Of a stretch of DNA of 64,000 bases, positions 20,432-31,074 are shown piece by piece; position 1 is the first letter of the stretch, and each line of letters begins with the position of its first letter. The DNA comes from Clostridia bacterium (GTDB taxonomy: Bacteria > Bacillota > Clostridia > UBA1381), in contig JAGBHE010000064.1 of the NCBI GenBank assembly GCA_017935675.1, forward strand, positions 62,001 through 126,000. Reading direction: 5' to 3'. The notes under the pieces are model-generated. The model had not been told where the DNA came from. It was given only the letters and a program-made list of their open reading frames with translations, and ran no database searches. Made by a program: the position numbers and the translations under genes.

Positions 20432-22318
20432 ATGAAAAAAGCATTAAGTATTACACTTGCAGCTGTATTTGCAGCTTCTCTGCTGGCAGGCTGCGGCGGT
20501 GAAAAAAACATTTCAGAGGTTAATGTTGAAGATGTATATCCGTGGAATGCGGAGGGCGTTGATGATTCATCGGATTTGCCTGACTGGAACGGTGAAAAGA
20601 TTGAGTTTACATATTGGATGGGTCACGGGACAAATGCCGAGGTTTATAAGGCAAAGAGCAATGACGTTGTAACTCCGGAGGTTGAGCGCGTAACAGGTGT
20701 TTCATTTAACTATGATGACCGTATAGACAACAGCGGTCAGACCTTCGATGCCAAGCTTAGCATGCTTCTTGCAAATGATGATTTCCCGGATATGGTAGTT
20801 GCACCGGAAAACCTGTCAAAGCTTGTAGAGGCCGATGTTGTATATGAGCTGACCGATTATTTGAAAAAGTATGCGCCTAACGTAATGAATAAATACCCCG
20901 AAGGCGTATTTAATGAAACCACGGTAAACGGCGGCTATGACGGCAAGATTTATGCCATACCTACAGGCGTGGGCGGAGATTATCTGAGCGAGCTTGAGGG
21001 GTTTGATTTAAACAGAATAAATCAGGCTCCGAAGGAATCGAGAGGTTATGTGTGGGTTCGTGATGACATTCTCAAAATGCTCTATCCAAATGCGAAATCA
21101 CAGGAGGAAATAGAGAAGATTTATATGGATAAGGGTGAGTTTTCATACGAAGACATATTCGATGTTCCAATCAACAGCTATGATGATTTTGTGAAATTCC
21201 TGTATGATATCAAGAAGCTTGATGTAAAGGAAGGCAACAAGACTGTAGCCCCGATATACGGCTTTACGGGAACGGACAACTGGTCCATTATGGAATGCTT
21301 ATGGGGCTGGCTTGAGGGAAGAAATGTCGGTGCAGGCTTCAATTATATGTTTGGCTGCTGGGATAAGCAAAAGCAGCAAATCGTTTTACCCTTAAAGGAA
21401 GATTGGTTTAAGGATTCATTAAAAATATGGAATCAGATGGTTATTGATGATGTTGTGTCGAAGGACTCTCTTATAGAAAATAACGACGTATTCAAGGAGA
21501 AAGTGAATAACGGTCTTTATGCCGTGCTTACAAGCTTTGACACTCCTGACAATGACGCATTGAAAACAAGCGGAAAGAACTTCCGTTACCGCAAGGTATA
21601 TCTGAACATCCCGATGAATACAGAAAAGTTCCCGGCTATTACAGAAGCGCAGTATGGCACACAAAACAGTATTGCCGTATTTAAGGATGAAGTTTCGGAA
21701 GATGAATTAATTATGTTCTTAAGGTATATCGACTACATGATTTCTGACATCGGCGAAAAGGTGCAGGCATGGGGTCCCCGTTCAGCCGGAATATGGACGG
21801 AAGAAAACGGAGTAAGAAGGTTTACAAACGAAAATATTGAAAAGTATGTTGTTTACGGCGAGGATAATACCGAAGGTGAAAGCTACAATCTCACAAGTGT
21901 GGATTATTCAAAGGTAATGCTGAATCAGAACATAAGTCCTATGATTCATTTTCAGTTCAGCAATATGAGCAAGTTCCATCCTGCATATGTGTATGATAAG
22001 AACAGAAATGTTGCCGATGCAAATACTGCATTTTCTTCAGGCTTTGTTATTCCTGCCGAATATAAAAAATGCAAGATTCCCGCCATATGGATTTATTGCA
22101 ACACCGTTGACAGCGTAAAGAAGGCTTGGGGTAACCGTCCTAATGTCGAAGACGCACTTACAAGAATTCTTGCTTCAGCAAATGACCAGGAGTTTAACAA
22201 GAACTATTCAAAGCTTATGGAAACATTGCAGCAGGGTGGATGGACAGATGAAATGCTCAGCGAATATACCGCAGCTTATATTGAAGATAATGCCGAGTAT
22301 ATGTCTGCCCTTAAATAA
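20432..22318 (+). CDS. Extracellular solute-binding lipoprotein, LplA-type (cassette A)
   Basis: A 628-residue lipoprotein: signal peptide with lipobox LLAGC (Cys21) anchors it to the outer face of the membrane. The domain beginning DLPDWNGEKIEFTYWMGHG, followed by a region ending in PEVERVTGVSF, is typical of type-1 oligosaccharide-binding proteins that serve LplB/YtcP permeases. It is about 150 residues longer than the counterpart at 42983, which fits a larger ligand. AAGGAG precedes ATG 20432 by about 10 nt. The ligand is unknown; by context it is a pectic or galactan oligosaccharide (inference). Confidence 0.9.
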   Translation: MKKALSITLAAVFAASLLAGCGGEKNISEVNVEDVYPWNAEGVDDSSDLPDWNGEKIEFTYWMGHGTNAEVYKAKSNDVVTPEVERVTGVSFNYDDRIDNSGQTFDAKLSMLLANDDFPDMVVAPENLSKLVEADVVYELTDYLKKYAPNVMNKYPEGVFNETTVNGGYDGKIYAIPTGVGGDYLSELEGFDLNRINQAPKESRGYVWVRDDILKMLYPNAKSQEEIEKIYMDKGEFSYEDIFDVPINSYDDFVKFLYDIKKLDVKEGNKTVAPIYGFTGTDNWSIMECLWGWLEGRNVGAGFNYMFGCWDKQKQQIVLPLKEDWFKDSLKIWNQMVIDDVVSKDSLIENNDVFKEKVNNGLYAVLTSFDTPDNDALKTSGKNFRYRKVYLNIPMNTEKFPAITEAQYGTQNSIAVFKDEVSEDELIMFLRYIDYMISDIGEKVQAWGPRSAGIWTEENGVRRFTNENIEKYVVYGEDNTEGESYNLTSVDYSKVMLNQNISPMIHFQFSNMSKFHPAYVYDKNRNVADANTAFSSGFVIPAEYKKCKIPAIWIYCNTVDSVKKAWGNRPNVEDALTRILASANDQEFNKNYSKLMETLQQGGWTDEMLSEYTAAYIEDNAEYMSALK

Positions 22319-22349
22319 TCATATGCAGCATGGCAGAACGGAGGATTAA

Positions 22350-25300
22350 ATGAAAAAGAGGTTTAGTCTTATTCTTATGCTTATAGTTTTAATTACAAGC
22401 ATGAATTTTGTATATGCGGATACGGTTTCCGAACAAATCAGCTCGTTCAGGGACAGTGATGTTAATTTCATGTCAGTCAGCCATTACAAGGACTACATGT
22501 ATTCAATATCTAAAAAAGGCCTTACGGTAATAGATTTGTCTGACATTAAAAATCCCGTTGATGTAACGGACAGATCTAATCCGGATATTACAAGCACGGT
22601 TAATAACGGACAGGAAGCAACAAATACATATACTTATGTGTACGGCGACTATCTTTATGCTCTTGTTTCGGATCAAAAGCAGCTCAGACGGTTTTCCCTG
22701 GAAAATCCGTCGGAGCCTGTGCTTTCAAGGACATACCAGCTGAGCGGAACGGGCAATATGTATTACATGGCAGTATCGGGAAGCTTTGCGTATATTGCAA
22801 CCGAAGGAAGCCTTGTGTCTGTTAATCTCAATTCCGGTGCATACAGAACTGTTACAGGCACAAGCTACCGCGTTATTAAAATCCACAATGGATATCTGTT
22901 CTCAGGGGGATATTCAGGGCTTGATATTTATGATTTATCAACCAGTATGTCAGCACCAAACAGAATTTATTCAAACAATCTCCAATATGGTTCATCATCA
23001 CAGCGTGTAATAATGGACTTCGGGTTTGCCGGGGATTACTGTATATTTACTACATATTCCGCAAATGACTGGATGAAACGCAATATATGGTCTCTTGATA
23101 TTTCGGATATGAATAATCTGAGCAGCAGGGAGTTTGTTAAATTTAAAAGCGGCGATACAATGTCGAGAATAAATACGATAGCTATGCGTAACGGACTTAT
23201 GTTTATATCTGATATAGACAACGCAATACATATTTTTGATGTGGAAAACATGCCGGAGCTGACTGAAGTCGGAAAAATAGATGCAAGCGGAAATCCTTAC
23301 AGCATGGTTATAGACGGTGATTATATTTATTTATCGACTTTTTCCGGATATCTTGCGGTGTATGACCTGATATGCGATAACCTTGAGCTGGAAAGTGAAT
23401 ATGTTTCGGAAAAAAATCCTATAGAAATCACAGGCAAAGCAAAGGGAAGCAACAGTGTAATTGTTTGTATAGACGGCATTGAGAAGGTAATACCTGTTGA
23501 TGGGCTGGGCAGATTTTCTGCTGAATTTGATGATGAATTTATTGATAACGGTGTATATACAATAAAAGTGTCGATTGTACGGGGCAATGAAGTAATAAAA
23601 GAGGAAAATGCAGCGCTTACTGTAGATCATATGCCCAAATTCAATATTTCTGCAGGCGAGACAACCGAAACGGATGACGCTGTTGTTCAGCAGATTTCCG
23701 TAACAAATAACACTGCTTCTGCAGAAAAGCTTTACTTTGTGTCTGCAGCCTATAAGGGTGATATGATGACAGATTATTCGGTTGCTTCATATGAGCTGGA
23801 CGGCGGAAAGCAGTATGATTTTTTGGGAAAGGTGTCAGCTGAAAACGCAGATACCGTAAAATCATATCTTTTGGGTAAAAAAGGCGAAAACTATATCCTG
23901 TTGTGGAGCGGTGAAGCATACGGAAATGAACTGCCGCGGGAAACAGTCTCATTGCCGGAAGGCGCGGATAAAGAAATAAATGTTATTCACGAAGAAAAGC
24001 ACGTTACCATGGCATTTGAATCGGAGGCTAAGGAGGACGGCGTGGTTTTGGTTTATAAGCCCCAAATGTATGATATTGAAACCGGTCTTGAATATATCGG
24101 TATTGCAGGCAAGGAGAATAATCTTTCAGTATCATTTACTTTGTCGGAGCCCGCAATTGAGGATATGGACTATAGGGCAGTCACTGCAGCAAAGTGTAAC
24201 GGAAAATACGAATATTTGTCAGCGGACTTCAGGTATTTCGGTGAAGTAACCTTGCAGCCTATACTGAAAAGCATAAAGGATTCGGATAAAAATACAATCG
24301 AAAAAATATTGTTTGATAACTCAGATAAGCTGTCAATTGATATGTCACCGGAAAGTGCATATGCAAGTCTTGGCGGGGAATATAAGAAAAATGTACTTTC
24401 TGTGTTTGCAGGTGCAGACTATACTGCTGCGGGCAGTCTGAAGCTTAAACAGGATTTTAACCGGGCTGTGGATGAGCAGGTTAAATTGCAAAAATATGAT
24501 GCTGATTGTGCCAATGCACTCCGGGAGTTCAATGCAGCAGTGACAGCTGAGGATATTGAACGGGTATTTGATAAAAATGCAGTATTTGAATTAAAATACG
24601 GTGAGACATATTTTTGGTCCGGTGCCGTAAAGGATAAGGTGCTGACAAGACTTATTAATAAGATGCCTTATAAGAGCATATCGGATGTTGCTCATGATTT
24701 CATGAGGTTTGGCGCGATTGAATACATAAACAATACACCGTACAATGAGCTTGATAAAGCATTTGATAAGACTTATAATACCTTGGGCATGAAATTCTCA
24801 TCAGAGTTCAACAGCTTCAGTGAAAAAAATAAAGCATATGTATATAAGGAAATTTCACTTGGTTTTGACTATGATACGCCGGAGGATTTACAAAATGCAA
24901 TAAACAGTGCAATTGAATATGTTTACGGGAAATATGTAAAAACCGAAAAAGGTACTTCCGGAGGCGGCGGAGGCGGCGGTGCACCGAAGCATAAAAGCGT
25001 GTATCCGGTAACGGCAAATCCGGAAGTAACAGAGCTGAAGCCTGATAAGACAGCTGTTTTTTCGGATATCGGCAATGTTGAATGGGCAAAGGAAGCTATT
25101 TTGAATCTTGCTGAGTCCGGCATAATTGACGGAAGGGGAGAAGGCATTTTCGACCCTGACGGAAATGTCACAAGAGAGGAGCTTGTGAAAATGGCTGTCG
25201 AAGCCTTCGGCATACCTACGGATATAAACGGCGAGATGGGCTTTAAGGATGTTAATCAAACCGATTGGAGTATGAAATACATAAGCGCCGCTTATAATGC

Positions 25301-25616
25301 CGGTTTGATAAACGGCGTCAGCAAGGATATGTTTATGCCTAAGCAAAATATTTCAAGACAGGATATGTGTGTAATATTGTTTAAAATTCTTGCGAGGGAA
25401 GGTATGCAGCCTGAGAATGATGACATATCAGCATTTACCGATTATGACAGTATATCCGATTACAGCACAGAGGCGGTAAGTGCATTATACGGGTCAGGTC
25501 TTATAAACGGTACGGGAGACAATACATTTGAACCTCTTGCTCCCGCAACAAGGGCAATGGCTGCAAAATTAATCTATGAATGTATGCAGTACATTAAGAG
25601 CTTATCCGTAAATTAA
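22350..25616 (+). CDS. Surface protein: LVIVD-type propeller, helical domain and three C-terminal SLH domains
   Basis: About 1088 residues with signal peptide. Residues ~25-345 form repeated GLTVIDLSDIKNPV and GLDIYDLS units, as in LVIVD beta-propellers. Ig-like domains follow, including one resembling the recurring FxW module (~430-520). An alpha-helical domain (~640-875) has EDIERVFDKNAVF. A Gly-rich linker then leads to three SLH domains (~901-1085; FSDIGNVEWAKEAI, FKDVNQTDWSMKYI, FTDYDSISDYSTEA) that bind secondary cell-wall polymer. The helical domain plus Gly linker plus SLH arrangement is repeated in the gene at 44435. It follows the binding lipoprotein by 31 nt. Likely a cell-wall-bound capture or scaffold component; no enzymatic domain seen. 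Confidence 0.85.
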   Translation: MKKRFSLILMLIVLITSMNFVYADTVSEQISSFRDSDVNFMSVSHYKDYMYSISKKGLTVIDLSDIKNPVDVTDRSNPDITSTVNNGQEATNTYTYVYGDYLYALVSDQKQLRRFSLENPSEPVLSRTYQLSGTGNMYYMAVSGSFAYIATEGSLVSVNLNSGAYRTVTGTSYRVIKIHNGYLFSGGYSGLDIYDLSTSMSAPNRIYSNNLQYGSSSQRVIMDFGFAGDYCIFTTYSANDWMKRNIWSLDISDMNNLSSREFVKFKSGDTMSRINTIAMRNGLMFISDIDNAIHIFDVENMPELTEVGKIDASGNPYSMVIDGDYIYLSTFSGYLAVYDLICDNLELESEYVSEKNPIEITGKAKGSNSVIVCIDGIEKVIPVDGLGRFSAEFDDEFIDNGVYTIKVSIVRGNEVIKEENAALTVDHMPKFNISAGETTETDDAVVQQISVTNNTASAEKLYFVSAAYKGDMMTDYSVASYELDGGKQYDFLGKVSAENADTVKSYLLGKKGENYILLWSGEAYGNELPRETVSLPEGADKEINVIHEEKHVTMAFESEAKEDGVVLVYKPQMYDIETGLEYIGIAGKENNLSVSFTLSEPAIEDMDYRAVTAAKCNGKYEYLSADFRYFGEVTLQPILKSIKDSDKNTIEKILFDNSDKLSIDMSPESAYASLGGEYKKNVLSVFAGADYTAAGSLKLKQDFNRAVDEQVKLQKYDADCANALREFNAAVTAEDIERVFDKNAVFELKYGETYFWSGAVKDKVLTRLINKMPYKSISDVAHDFMRFGAIEYINNTPYNELDKAFDKTYNTLGMKFSSEFNSFSEKNKAYVYKEISLGFDYDTPEDLQNAINSAIEYVYGKYVKTEKGTSGGGGGGGAPKHKSVYPVTANPEVTELKPDKTAVFSDIGNVEWAKEAILNLAESGIIDGRGEGIFDPDGNVTREELVKMAVEAFGIPTDINGEMGFKDVNQTDWSMKYISAAYNAGLINGVSKDMFMPKQNISRQDMCVILFKILAREGMQPENDDISAFTDYDSISDYSTEAVSALYGSGLINGTGDNTFEPLAPATRAMAAKLIYECMQYIKSLSVN

Positions 25617-25691
25617 ATGGTTTTGGAAAGCTCTGGGAAAATTCAAAGAGAATTTTGCCGTTTTCAAAAAGAACGGAGGAATGGAGACAAA

Positions 25692-28388
25692 ATGATATAT
25701 AAGAAAATAGTCGGCATTATTACAGGGTTAATTGCTTTAACCTTTACCGTGCCTGCTGTTACTGCTGACGCCGGAGGCGGAAGTGAAGCTCTGACAGCCT
25801 TTGGAATTTGCGAATATCACGAATCCGACGAAACAGTTACAAGGTCTCAGCTTGCGGAAATTGCGGTGAAGATTTGTTTTGGAACCGACTATGAACCTGA
25901 ATGTGAGCTGAATTTTGCTGATGTGGATGAGACAGAAGCATCAGCCGGGTTTATCTCTGCTGCGGTACAAAGCAGCCTTATGAGGATTGACGGCAGTTCA
26001 TTCAGACCGTCAGAATCAGTATCTGTGCTTGACGCAGCATGTATATTAACCCGTATTTCCGGCTTTGAGTATATTATTGAACAGTATGGCGGTTATCCGA
26101 ACGGATATTTATATGTCATGGAGAAATACGATATGCTCGATAATATCAGTGCTGACAGGTCCGGCAAGCTCACTTACAAAACTCTTGACAGGCTGTTTTT
26201 GAATTTGCTGGATATGCCTTACGGCAAGAAATTCGATGTTGTGAACGGTGTCCCGGTTTATAGTATTGAGGATAGTAAAACCGTACTGACCGAGGTCTTT
26301 AAAATGGAGAAAGTAACCGGTATAGTGTTCGGAAACGGCAAAACTACCTTGAACGGTGTTGAGCCGGTATCGGAAAACTCATTCTATATCGGTGATTATG
26401 AGTATGAGGACACAAACAAGGCATTTCAGGACCTGCTGGGGTATAATGCGGACGCTTATGTTACAGACAGCGAAAAGACCGGTGAAGACAGAGTAATTTA
26501 TGCTTTGCAGAATAATAAGAAATTTAATGCTTACAGCGTTTCTGCAGAAGACATAGACAGCGCGAGATGCACAGTTGAGCAATTTGCATTTGAGCACGGA
26601 GCAAGAAGGAAAACACTTACGATTGACAAACGCGCAGATTGCATATATAATGGTGTTGCACTGATTCCGTGGTCTGCTCGGGACATATGCCCCGAATTCG
26701 GTGAGGTAAAGCTGCTTGATAACACCGGTGACGGGAAAATTGATATTATATTTGTTGACGAGTATGTAAATTATTTTGTCGAATCGGCAGGAAGTGTCAC
26801 AAATATCATCAAGGACCGTTATGATATGCCGGATATTAAACTGGACCCGGATGATGACGACTTATCATACAGCATTAAATATTTTGGAATTGATAAAGAA
26901 ATTTCGGATATAGCAGAGGGAAATGTTCTTACTGTGCGTATGACTAAGAATTCCGTTGGCAGGCGGTTTGTTGATATTCAGATTTCTACGGATTTTGTAG
27001 AAGGAGACCTTAAGGGAAAAGACGAAGAATGGATTACCGTAGGAACTCAGACGTACAAATATGATAAGCGTATAGAGGAGTATTTAAACGGAAAAATAAG
27101 CGGAAGATTTTATCTTGATGTATTCGGAAGAGTTGCCGGCGTAAGCAACGAATTTTCGGGCGGGAGCATTGCAAAGAACAGATATGCGTATATCTACAAG
27201 GCTCACACCGTTGATGAAGGAGAAGAATACATAAAGGTATATCTGGTTGATCTGAACGGGAAGGTGCTTGAGCTCAGAGCAGCGGATAATGTTTCATTAA
27301 AAGAAAACGGAGCGACACAGAGGTTAGGGGCTGATAAAGTCTTCTTAAGCGGCAGTCTTTACAGTGAGGGCAAATTTGTACCTCAGCTCATTATGTATGA
27401 TACAAATGCAAACGGAGAAATAAATGCCGTGTATATTGCGAGAAATGATACGTCGGCAGCCTCCAGAGATACGGATACATTCTCTCTTGACGTAGTGTTG
27501 GGAGATGATTATTGGTATTCTTATTGGAATCAGCTTATCAGCTATAATATTACACAGACAGACATAAATACATGCTATGTTTCGGAAAATACAAATATAT
27601 TAATGCTTCCGAGAAGTATTTTTGACGGTGTGCTTGAAGAAAAAGATGTGAAGGTATTAAAAAGCAATAGGCTGCCGATAAATCAGGATGGCATAGATAA
27701 AGGATATGCAGACGGTAAGATGTACTACTCTGATGCGCAGATATATGACTGTGATAATCTGAATGTAGCTTCAGTGATGGTGCTTTTTAAGGATAACAGC
27801 GAGGATCCTGATAAGGGCAATGCGTGGAATGAAAACACAGATGTATTTGTTGTCAGCGAGGTTAGTGCAACAATGAATGATGATGCCGAATTATGCTATT
27901 GTATAAAAGGAAGCATAGGACTTTCATCGGATGCGGTTATGTATACAACCGAGGATACTACAGATATAATGTCAGATGCAAAGCCGGGAGATATATACAG
28001 AATCGCAAGAGATGAGTCATGGAGATACATCACTCATGCACAAAAGGTATTTTCACTTAAGACAAGTGACAGAAATATTCTTACTCCTGAGAACATAGGC
28101 TATCTTTCATTCGGTAATTCAGATAAAGACAAGGCATACTGCAGGGTTAGTATGATAGTAGGCGATGTTGTAAACAGCAAGGACGGCATTCTTAGTGTTG
28201 AAGCAAACTATGATTCCGGAAAGCAGACATATTTTATACAGTCATATTCAAATATAATTATTATGGATACAGCCGGTAAGGGAGTTGATGTGTCTTTCGG
28301 AACGACAGCTGACATAACCTCCGGCGCAAGGGTATTTCTGAATACAAGAGAGCATATTATAAGGGACATAGTTATTTTTCGTGATTGA
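25692..28388 (+). CDS. Secreted protein with N-terminal SLH-like domains and a long uncharacterised beta-rich region (cassette A)
   Basis: About 898 residues. ATG 25692 is used because GGAG lies 5 nt upstream and the signal peptide begins there; an earlier in-frame ATG directly after the previous stop lacks a site. Two degenerate SLH units (residues ~30-150; TRSQLAEIAVKICFG, FADVDETEASAGFI) are followed by ~750 residues that I cannot assign to a named family. This region shows repeated short strands, an EKVTGIVFGNGKTTLNG entry and ISGRFYLDVFGRVAGVS. The same architecture and motifs recur in the product at 46117. With SLH units at the opposite end from its upstream neighbour, it may be a partner surface protein. 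No function is asserted. Confidence 0.75.
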   Translation: MIYKKIVGIITGLIALTFTVPAVTADAGGGSEALTAFGICEYHESDETVTRSQLAEIAVKICFGTDYEPECELNFADVDETEASAGFISAAVQSSLMRIDGSSFRPSESVSVLDAACILTRISGFEYIIEQYGGYPNGYLYVMEKYDMLDNISADRSGKLTYKTLDRLFLNLLDMPYGKKFDVVNGVPVYSIEDSKTVLTEVFKMEKVTGIVFGNGKTTLNGVEPVSENSFYIGDYEYEDTNKAFQDLLGYNADAYVTDSEKTGEDRVIYALQNNKKFNAYSVSAEDIDSARCTVEQFAFEHGARRKTLTIDKRADCIYNGVALIPWSARDICPEFGEVKLLDNTGDGKIDIIFVDEYVNYFVESAGSVTNIIKDRYDMPDIKLDPDDDDLSYSIKYFGIDKEISDIAEGNVLTVRMTKNSVGRRFVDIQISTDFVEGDLKGKDEEWITVGTQTYKYDKRIEEYLNGKISGRFYLDVFGRVAGVSNEFSGGSIAKNRYAYIYKAHTVDEGEEYIKVYLVDLNGKVLELRAADNVSLKENGATQRLGADKVFLSGSLYSEGKFVPQLIMYDTNANGEINAVYIARNDTSAASRDTDTFSLDVVLGDDYWYSYWNQLISYNITQTDINTCYVSENTNILMLPRSIFDGVLEEKDVKVLKSNRLPINQDGIDKGYADGKMYYSDAQIYDCDNLNVASVMVLFKDNSEDPDKGNAWNENTDVFVVSEVSATMNDDAELCYCIKGSIGLSSDAVMYTTEDTTDIMSDAKPGDIYRIARDESWRYITHAQKVFSLKTSDRNILTPENIGYLSFGNSDKDKAYCRVSMIVGDVVNSKDGILSVEANYDSGKQTYFIQSYSNIIIMDTAGKGVDVSFGTTADITSGARVFLNTREHIIRDIVIFRD

Positions 28389-28431
28389 CAAATCCTGAAA
28401 TTTTTAAAAAAAGGAGCTGACGAAGAAAGGA

Positions 28432-31044
28432 ATGAAAAAATTCGCTTTTATACTAAGTATAGTTATGGTCATGACAACCGTTTTAAGCGTTCCTTCATAT
28501 GCTGTTTCTGAGCAGGAGGTTGAATTCAGGCAGTTTGAGGATGCAGGGCCCGAAATTACAGAAACGGCAGCAGAGGTTGAAGGGTTTGACGGCTCGTACA
28601 TACCGGAAACGACGTATTGCCAAAAGGCAGTCTGGAATATTGAACCTGTAATATACAGAACAAATGAAGCGGTTTGCCCGGGAGATGTTTTTTACCTTTA
28701 CGGTGAAGGGTTATTCAGAAAGGAAATGCAAATTGCAATTTCACCTGCGAAGAGCAATATCCCGTCCGATATGCCCGGCAGTGATGCGGTATATATTGAT
28801 GCGGTTCAGACAGACAGCGACAGCAGGTATGTTGCGGCGAAGATACCAAAATACATGAAGGCGGGAGTATTTGATGTCTGGATTGCAAATGCATATGGCT
28901 GGTCACAGCCGATAAGATTGAATGATGCAAGACCCGAATGGTTTCGTGATGACATGACAGCGCAGGGAATGGTTGCAGCGATATACGGGAAAAATATGGA
29001 TTGTGCCGAGTTCGGAGGTAAAACTGATTCACACGTCATTCTGAAAAACAGCGAGCATACATATGAGGTGCCTGTAATAAGTACAAATCCGTTCAGAATA
29101 GAGTTTGGCATACCGGGTAATGTCGAAGCGGGCGAATACGAGGTATATGTTTCAAATGACGGAATTGTTTATCATAAGCAGAGCTCTTACAGAAATGAGC
29201 TTCTGAAGGTTTTTGCCGCTCAGGAGGATCCGTTTAATCTCAATGTGGGGTGGTCGGAGGAATTTATATATGATGTTGAATTGAATGTAAAGGATTTCGG
29301 CGCTGTCGGCGACGGGGTTACGGACGATTACCCGGCGATACAGGCGGCTATAGAAAAGGTAAATGATTTTGGCGGCGGTATAGTATATATTCCTGACGGT
29401 GTTTATCGCTGCGACGGCAATATAGTATTACATGATAAAATAATCCTGAGAGGGGAAAGTCAGGACGGAACAAAAATTATATACGCATATTCCGGCGAAG
29501 ACAGAACCTCGAGACAGGCTATCAGTGTAGATAACGCCGCAATGAGCTCAGGGCGGGTAGGATTATATAATTTTACCTTTGAGAATGACCCGTCAATAAT
29601 CGGATGGCCTGATTTCTTTGTATGGCTTGGAAATGACTGGGGAGCAATCAGTGCAAACCGTAAAAAGTCACAGTTCCTGTTCATAAAAAATATAACCTTA
29701 AAATGTGAATTGATTGCAAGCGGATACGGCAGAGGCATGGGAATAAACGTTGTTGCTGACAGTCATGTGCTTATGGACGGTATAAAAACATACGGATGCC
29801 ATATGACTGCCGTTCACTGTTATATCAATGCATTTACATCTATTACCGACAGTGATTGGTACACTACGGCTGACAATATAGGTGTTAACGGCGCATATAT
29901 AACCATGACAAACAATAAGATATATCGTTTCGGAATAGAATATTTCCAGGCAGGCGTTATCGATCCTTACTGGAAAGAAAATCTCCATGAGCATCCTGAC
30001 AACACTACATTTTCACAGGGTATATTCTCAAGAGGTCCCGCATACATTGCCCATAATATTATTGAGAATACCGGAATGCCGGGCGATAATGACGGAGAAA
30101 TGATTTGTACGGAGAATGCCGGCGGAGGCACAAAGCTGTATGCGGGCGTTGTATCAGCTGCTGCGGATACCGTTACTGTAAACGAGTTATTCCCCGATAA
30201 GTGTGACAGAACGGGATATGACTGGGATTATTCAAATCCCGGCTGGGGTGAAAAGTATACGATTATGATAATAAGCGGAAGGGGAACAGGTCAGTATGCA
30301 AGGATAAACTCGGCAAATCCTGATACTAAGACATTTACACTTGATCGGGAGTGGAAGATACTGCCGGACAGTACGAGTAAAATTATAACAATGACTTCGT
30401 CCGAAAGCTTTATAATTTATGATAATACCCTCAAAAACGGTGAAAAGGGGCTGTGGCTCTTCGGTGATACAATCGGCTGCGTTATAGCGGACAATAAAGG
30501 TACAAATATGGAGGGTGTGTTTATCTGGACAAATGTTAACATGCGTTCTCCGCAGATTATAGTGAACTATTTTAACAGAGTTGACCGCAATTACTTTAAT
30601 GGTCCGAGCTCAGGCGAAATGCAAATTTGTCAGATTACCGCATCGGTTGATGTTTCATGGGGTGAAACTGCAGATTTGATTGCAATATACGGTACTAACA
30701 TTCGCAGGAACATTATAGAAAACTCAACAAAGCCTGCAAATATGAATGCTTTAAGACCTCCGGAATCTGCCCGTGCTACAGGCATCAATATTGTACACAG
30801 AACAAACAGATACGGAGCATCCGAGGAATTTACAATGCAGAGTGCGGCGCTTATTGAAAACTGCATTGTAAGAAACTGCTACAGAGGACTGGCTCTTGGC
30901 GGTTATAACGATGAGGAGGATATTGAGCCGTCGCGGGCATACATAACCGGAAACATCATTGTCAGAAACGTTGACATAAGCAATAATACAGTCCCGTTTT
31001 TGTATAATCACATAAACGGATTGGTTATTATGAATGATGAATAA
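28432..31044 (+). CDS. Secreted Ig-like/pectate-lyase-superfamily beta-helix protein
   Basis: About 870 residues. A signal peptide is followed by two Ig/TIG-like domains (to ~270) and a beta-helix opening with VKDFGAVGDGVTDDYPAIQA, the textbook entry of Pectate_lyase_3/GH55-like proteins. It parallels the gene at 11806 throughout, including NDGEMICTENAGG and a GRGTGQYARI...DREWKILPD insertion within the helix. It lacks the C-terminal FxW module and ends soon after the helix. AAGGAG lies 15 nt before the ATG, a longer gap than usual; GAAAGG lies 1 nt before. It is the last structural gene of cassette A, and the two-component pair follows 30 nt later. Enzymatic type unproven. Confidence 0.85.
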   Translation: MKKFAFILSIVMVMTTVLSVPSYAVSEQEVEFRQFEDAGPEITETAAEVEGFDGSYIPETTYCQKAVWNIEPVIYRTNEAVCPGDVFYLYGEGLFRKEMQIAISPAKSNIPSDMPGSDAVYIDAVQTDSDSRYVAAKIPKYMKAGVFDVWIANAYGWSQPIRLNDARPEWFRDDMTAQGMVAAIYGKNMDCAEFGGKTDSHVILKNSEHTYEVPVISTNPFRIEFGIPGNVEAGEYEVYVSNDGIVYHKQSSYRNELLKVFAAQEDPFNLNVGWSEEFIYDVELNVKDFGAVGDGVTDDYPAIQAAIEKVNDFGGGIVYIPDGVYRCDGNIVLHDKIILRGESQDGTKIIYAYSGEDRTSRQAISVDNAAMSSGRVGLYNFTFENDPSIIGWPDFFVWLGNDWGAISANRKKSQFLFIKNITLKCELIASGYGRGMGINVVADSHVLMDGIKTYGCHMTAVHCYINAFTSITDSDWYTTADNIGVNGAYITMTNNKIYRFGIEYFQAGVIDPYWKENLHEHPDNTTFSQGIFSRGPAYIAHNIIENTGMPGDNDGEMICTENAGGGTKLYAGVVSAAADTVTVNELFPDKCDRTGYDWDYSNPGWGEKYTIMIISGRGTGQYARINSANPDTKTFTLDREWKILPDSTSKIITMTSSESFIIYDNTLKNGEKGLWLFGDTIGCVIADNKGTNMEGVFIWTNVNMRSPQIIVNYFNRVDRNYFNGPSSGEMQICQITASVDVSWGETADLIAIYGTNIRRNIIENSTKPANMNALRPPESARATGINIVHRTNRYGASEEFTMQSAALIENCIVRNCYRGLALGGYNDEEDIEPSRAYITGNIIVRNVDISNNTVPFLYNHINGLVIMNDE

Positions 31045-31074
31045 AAGCTTTTCGAAAGGATTGTAACCGAAAAT

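Noticed and set aside
24955..24990. GGCGGC repeats as a microsatellite or CRISPR-like repeat
   Set aside because: They encode the Gly-rich linker before the SLH domains; there are no spacers or longer units.
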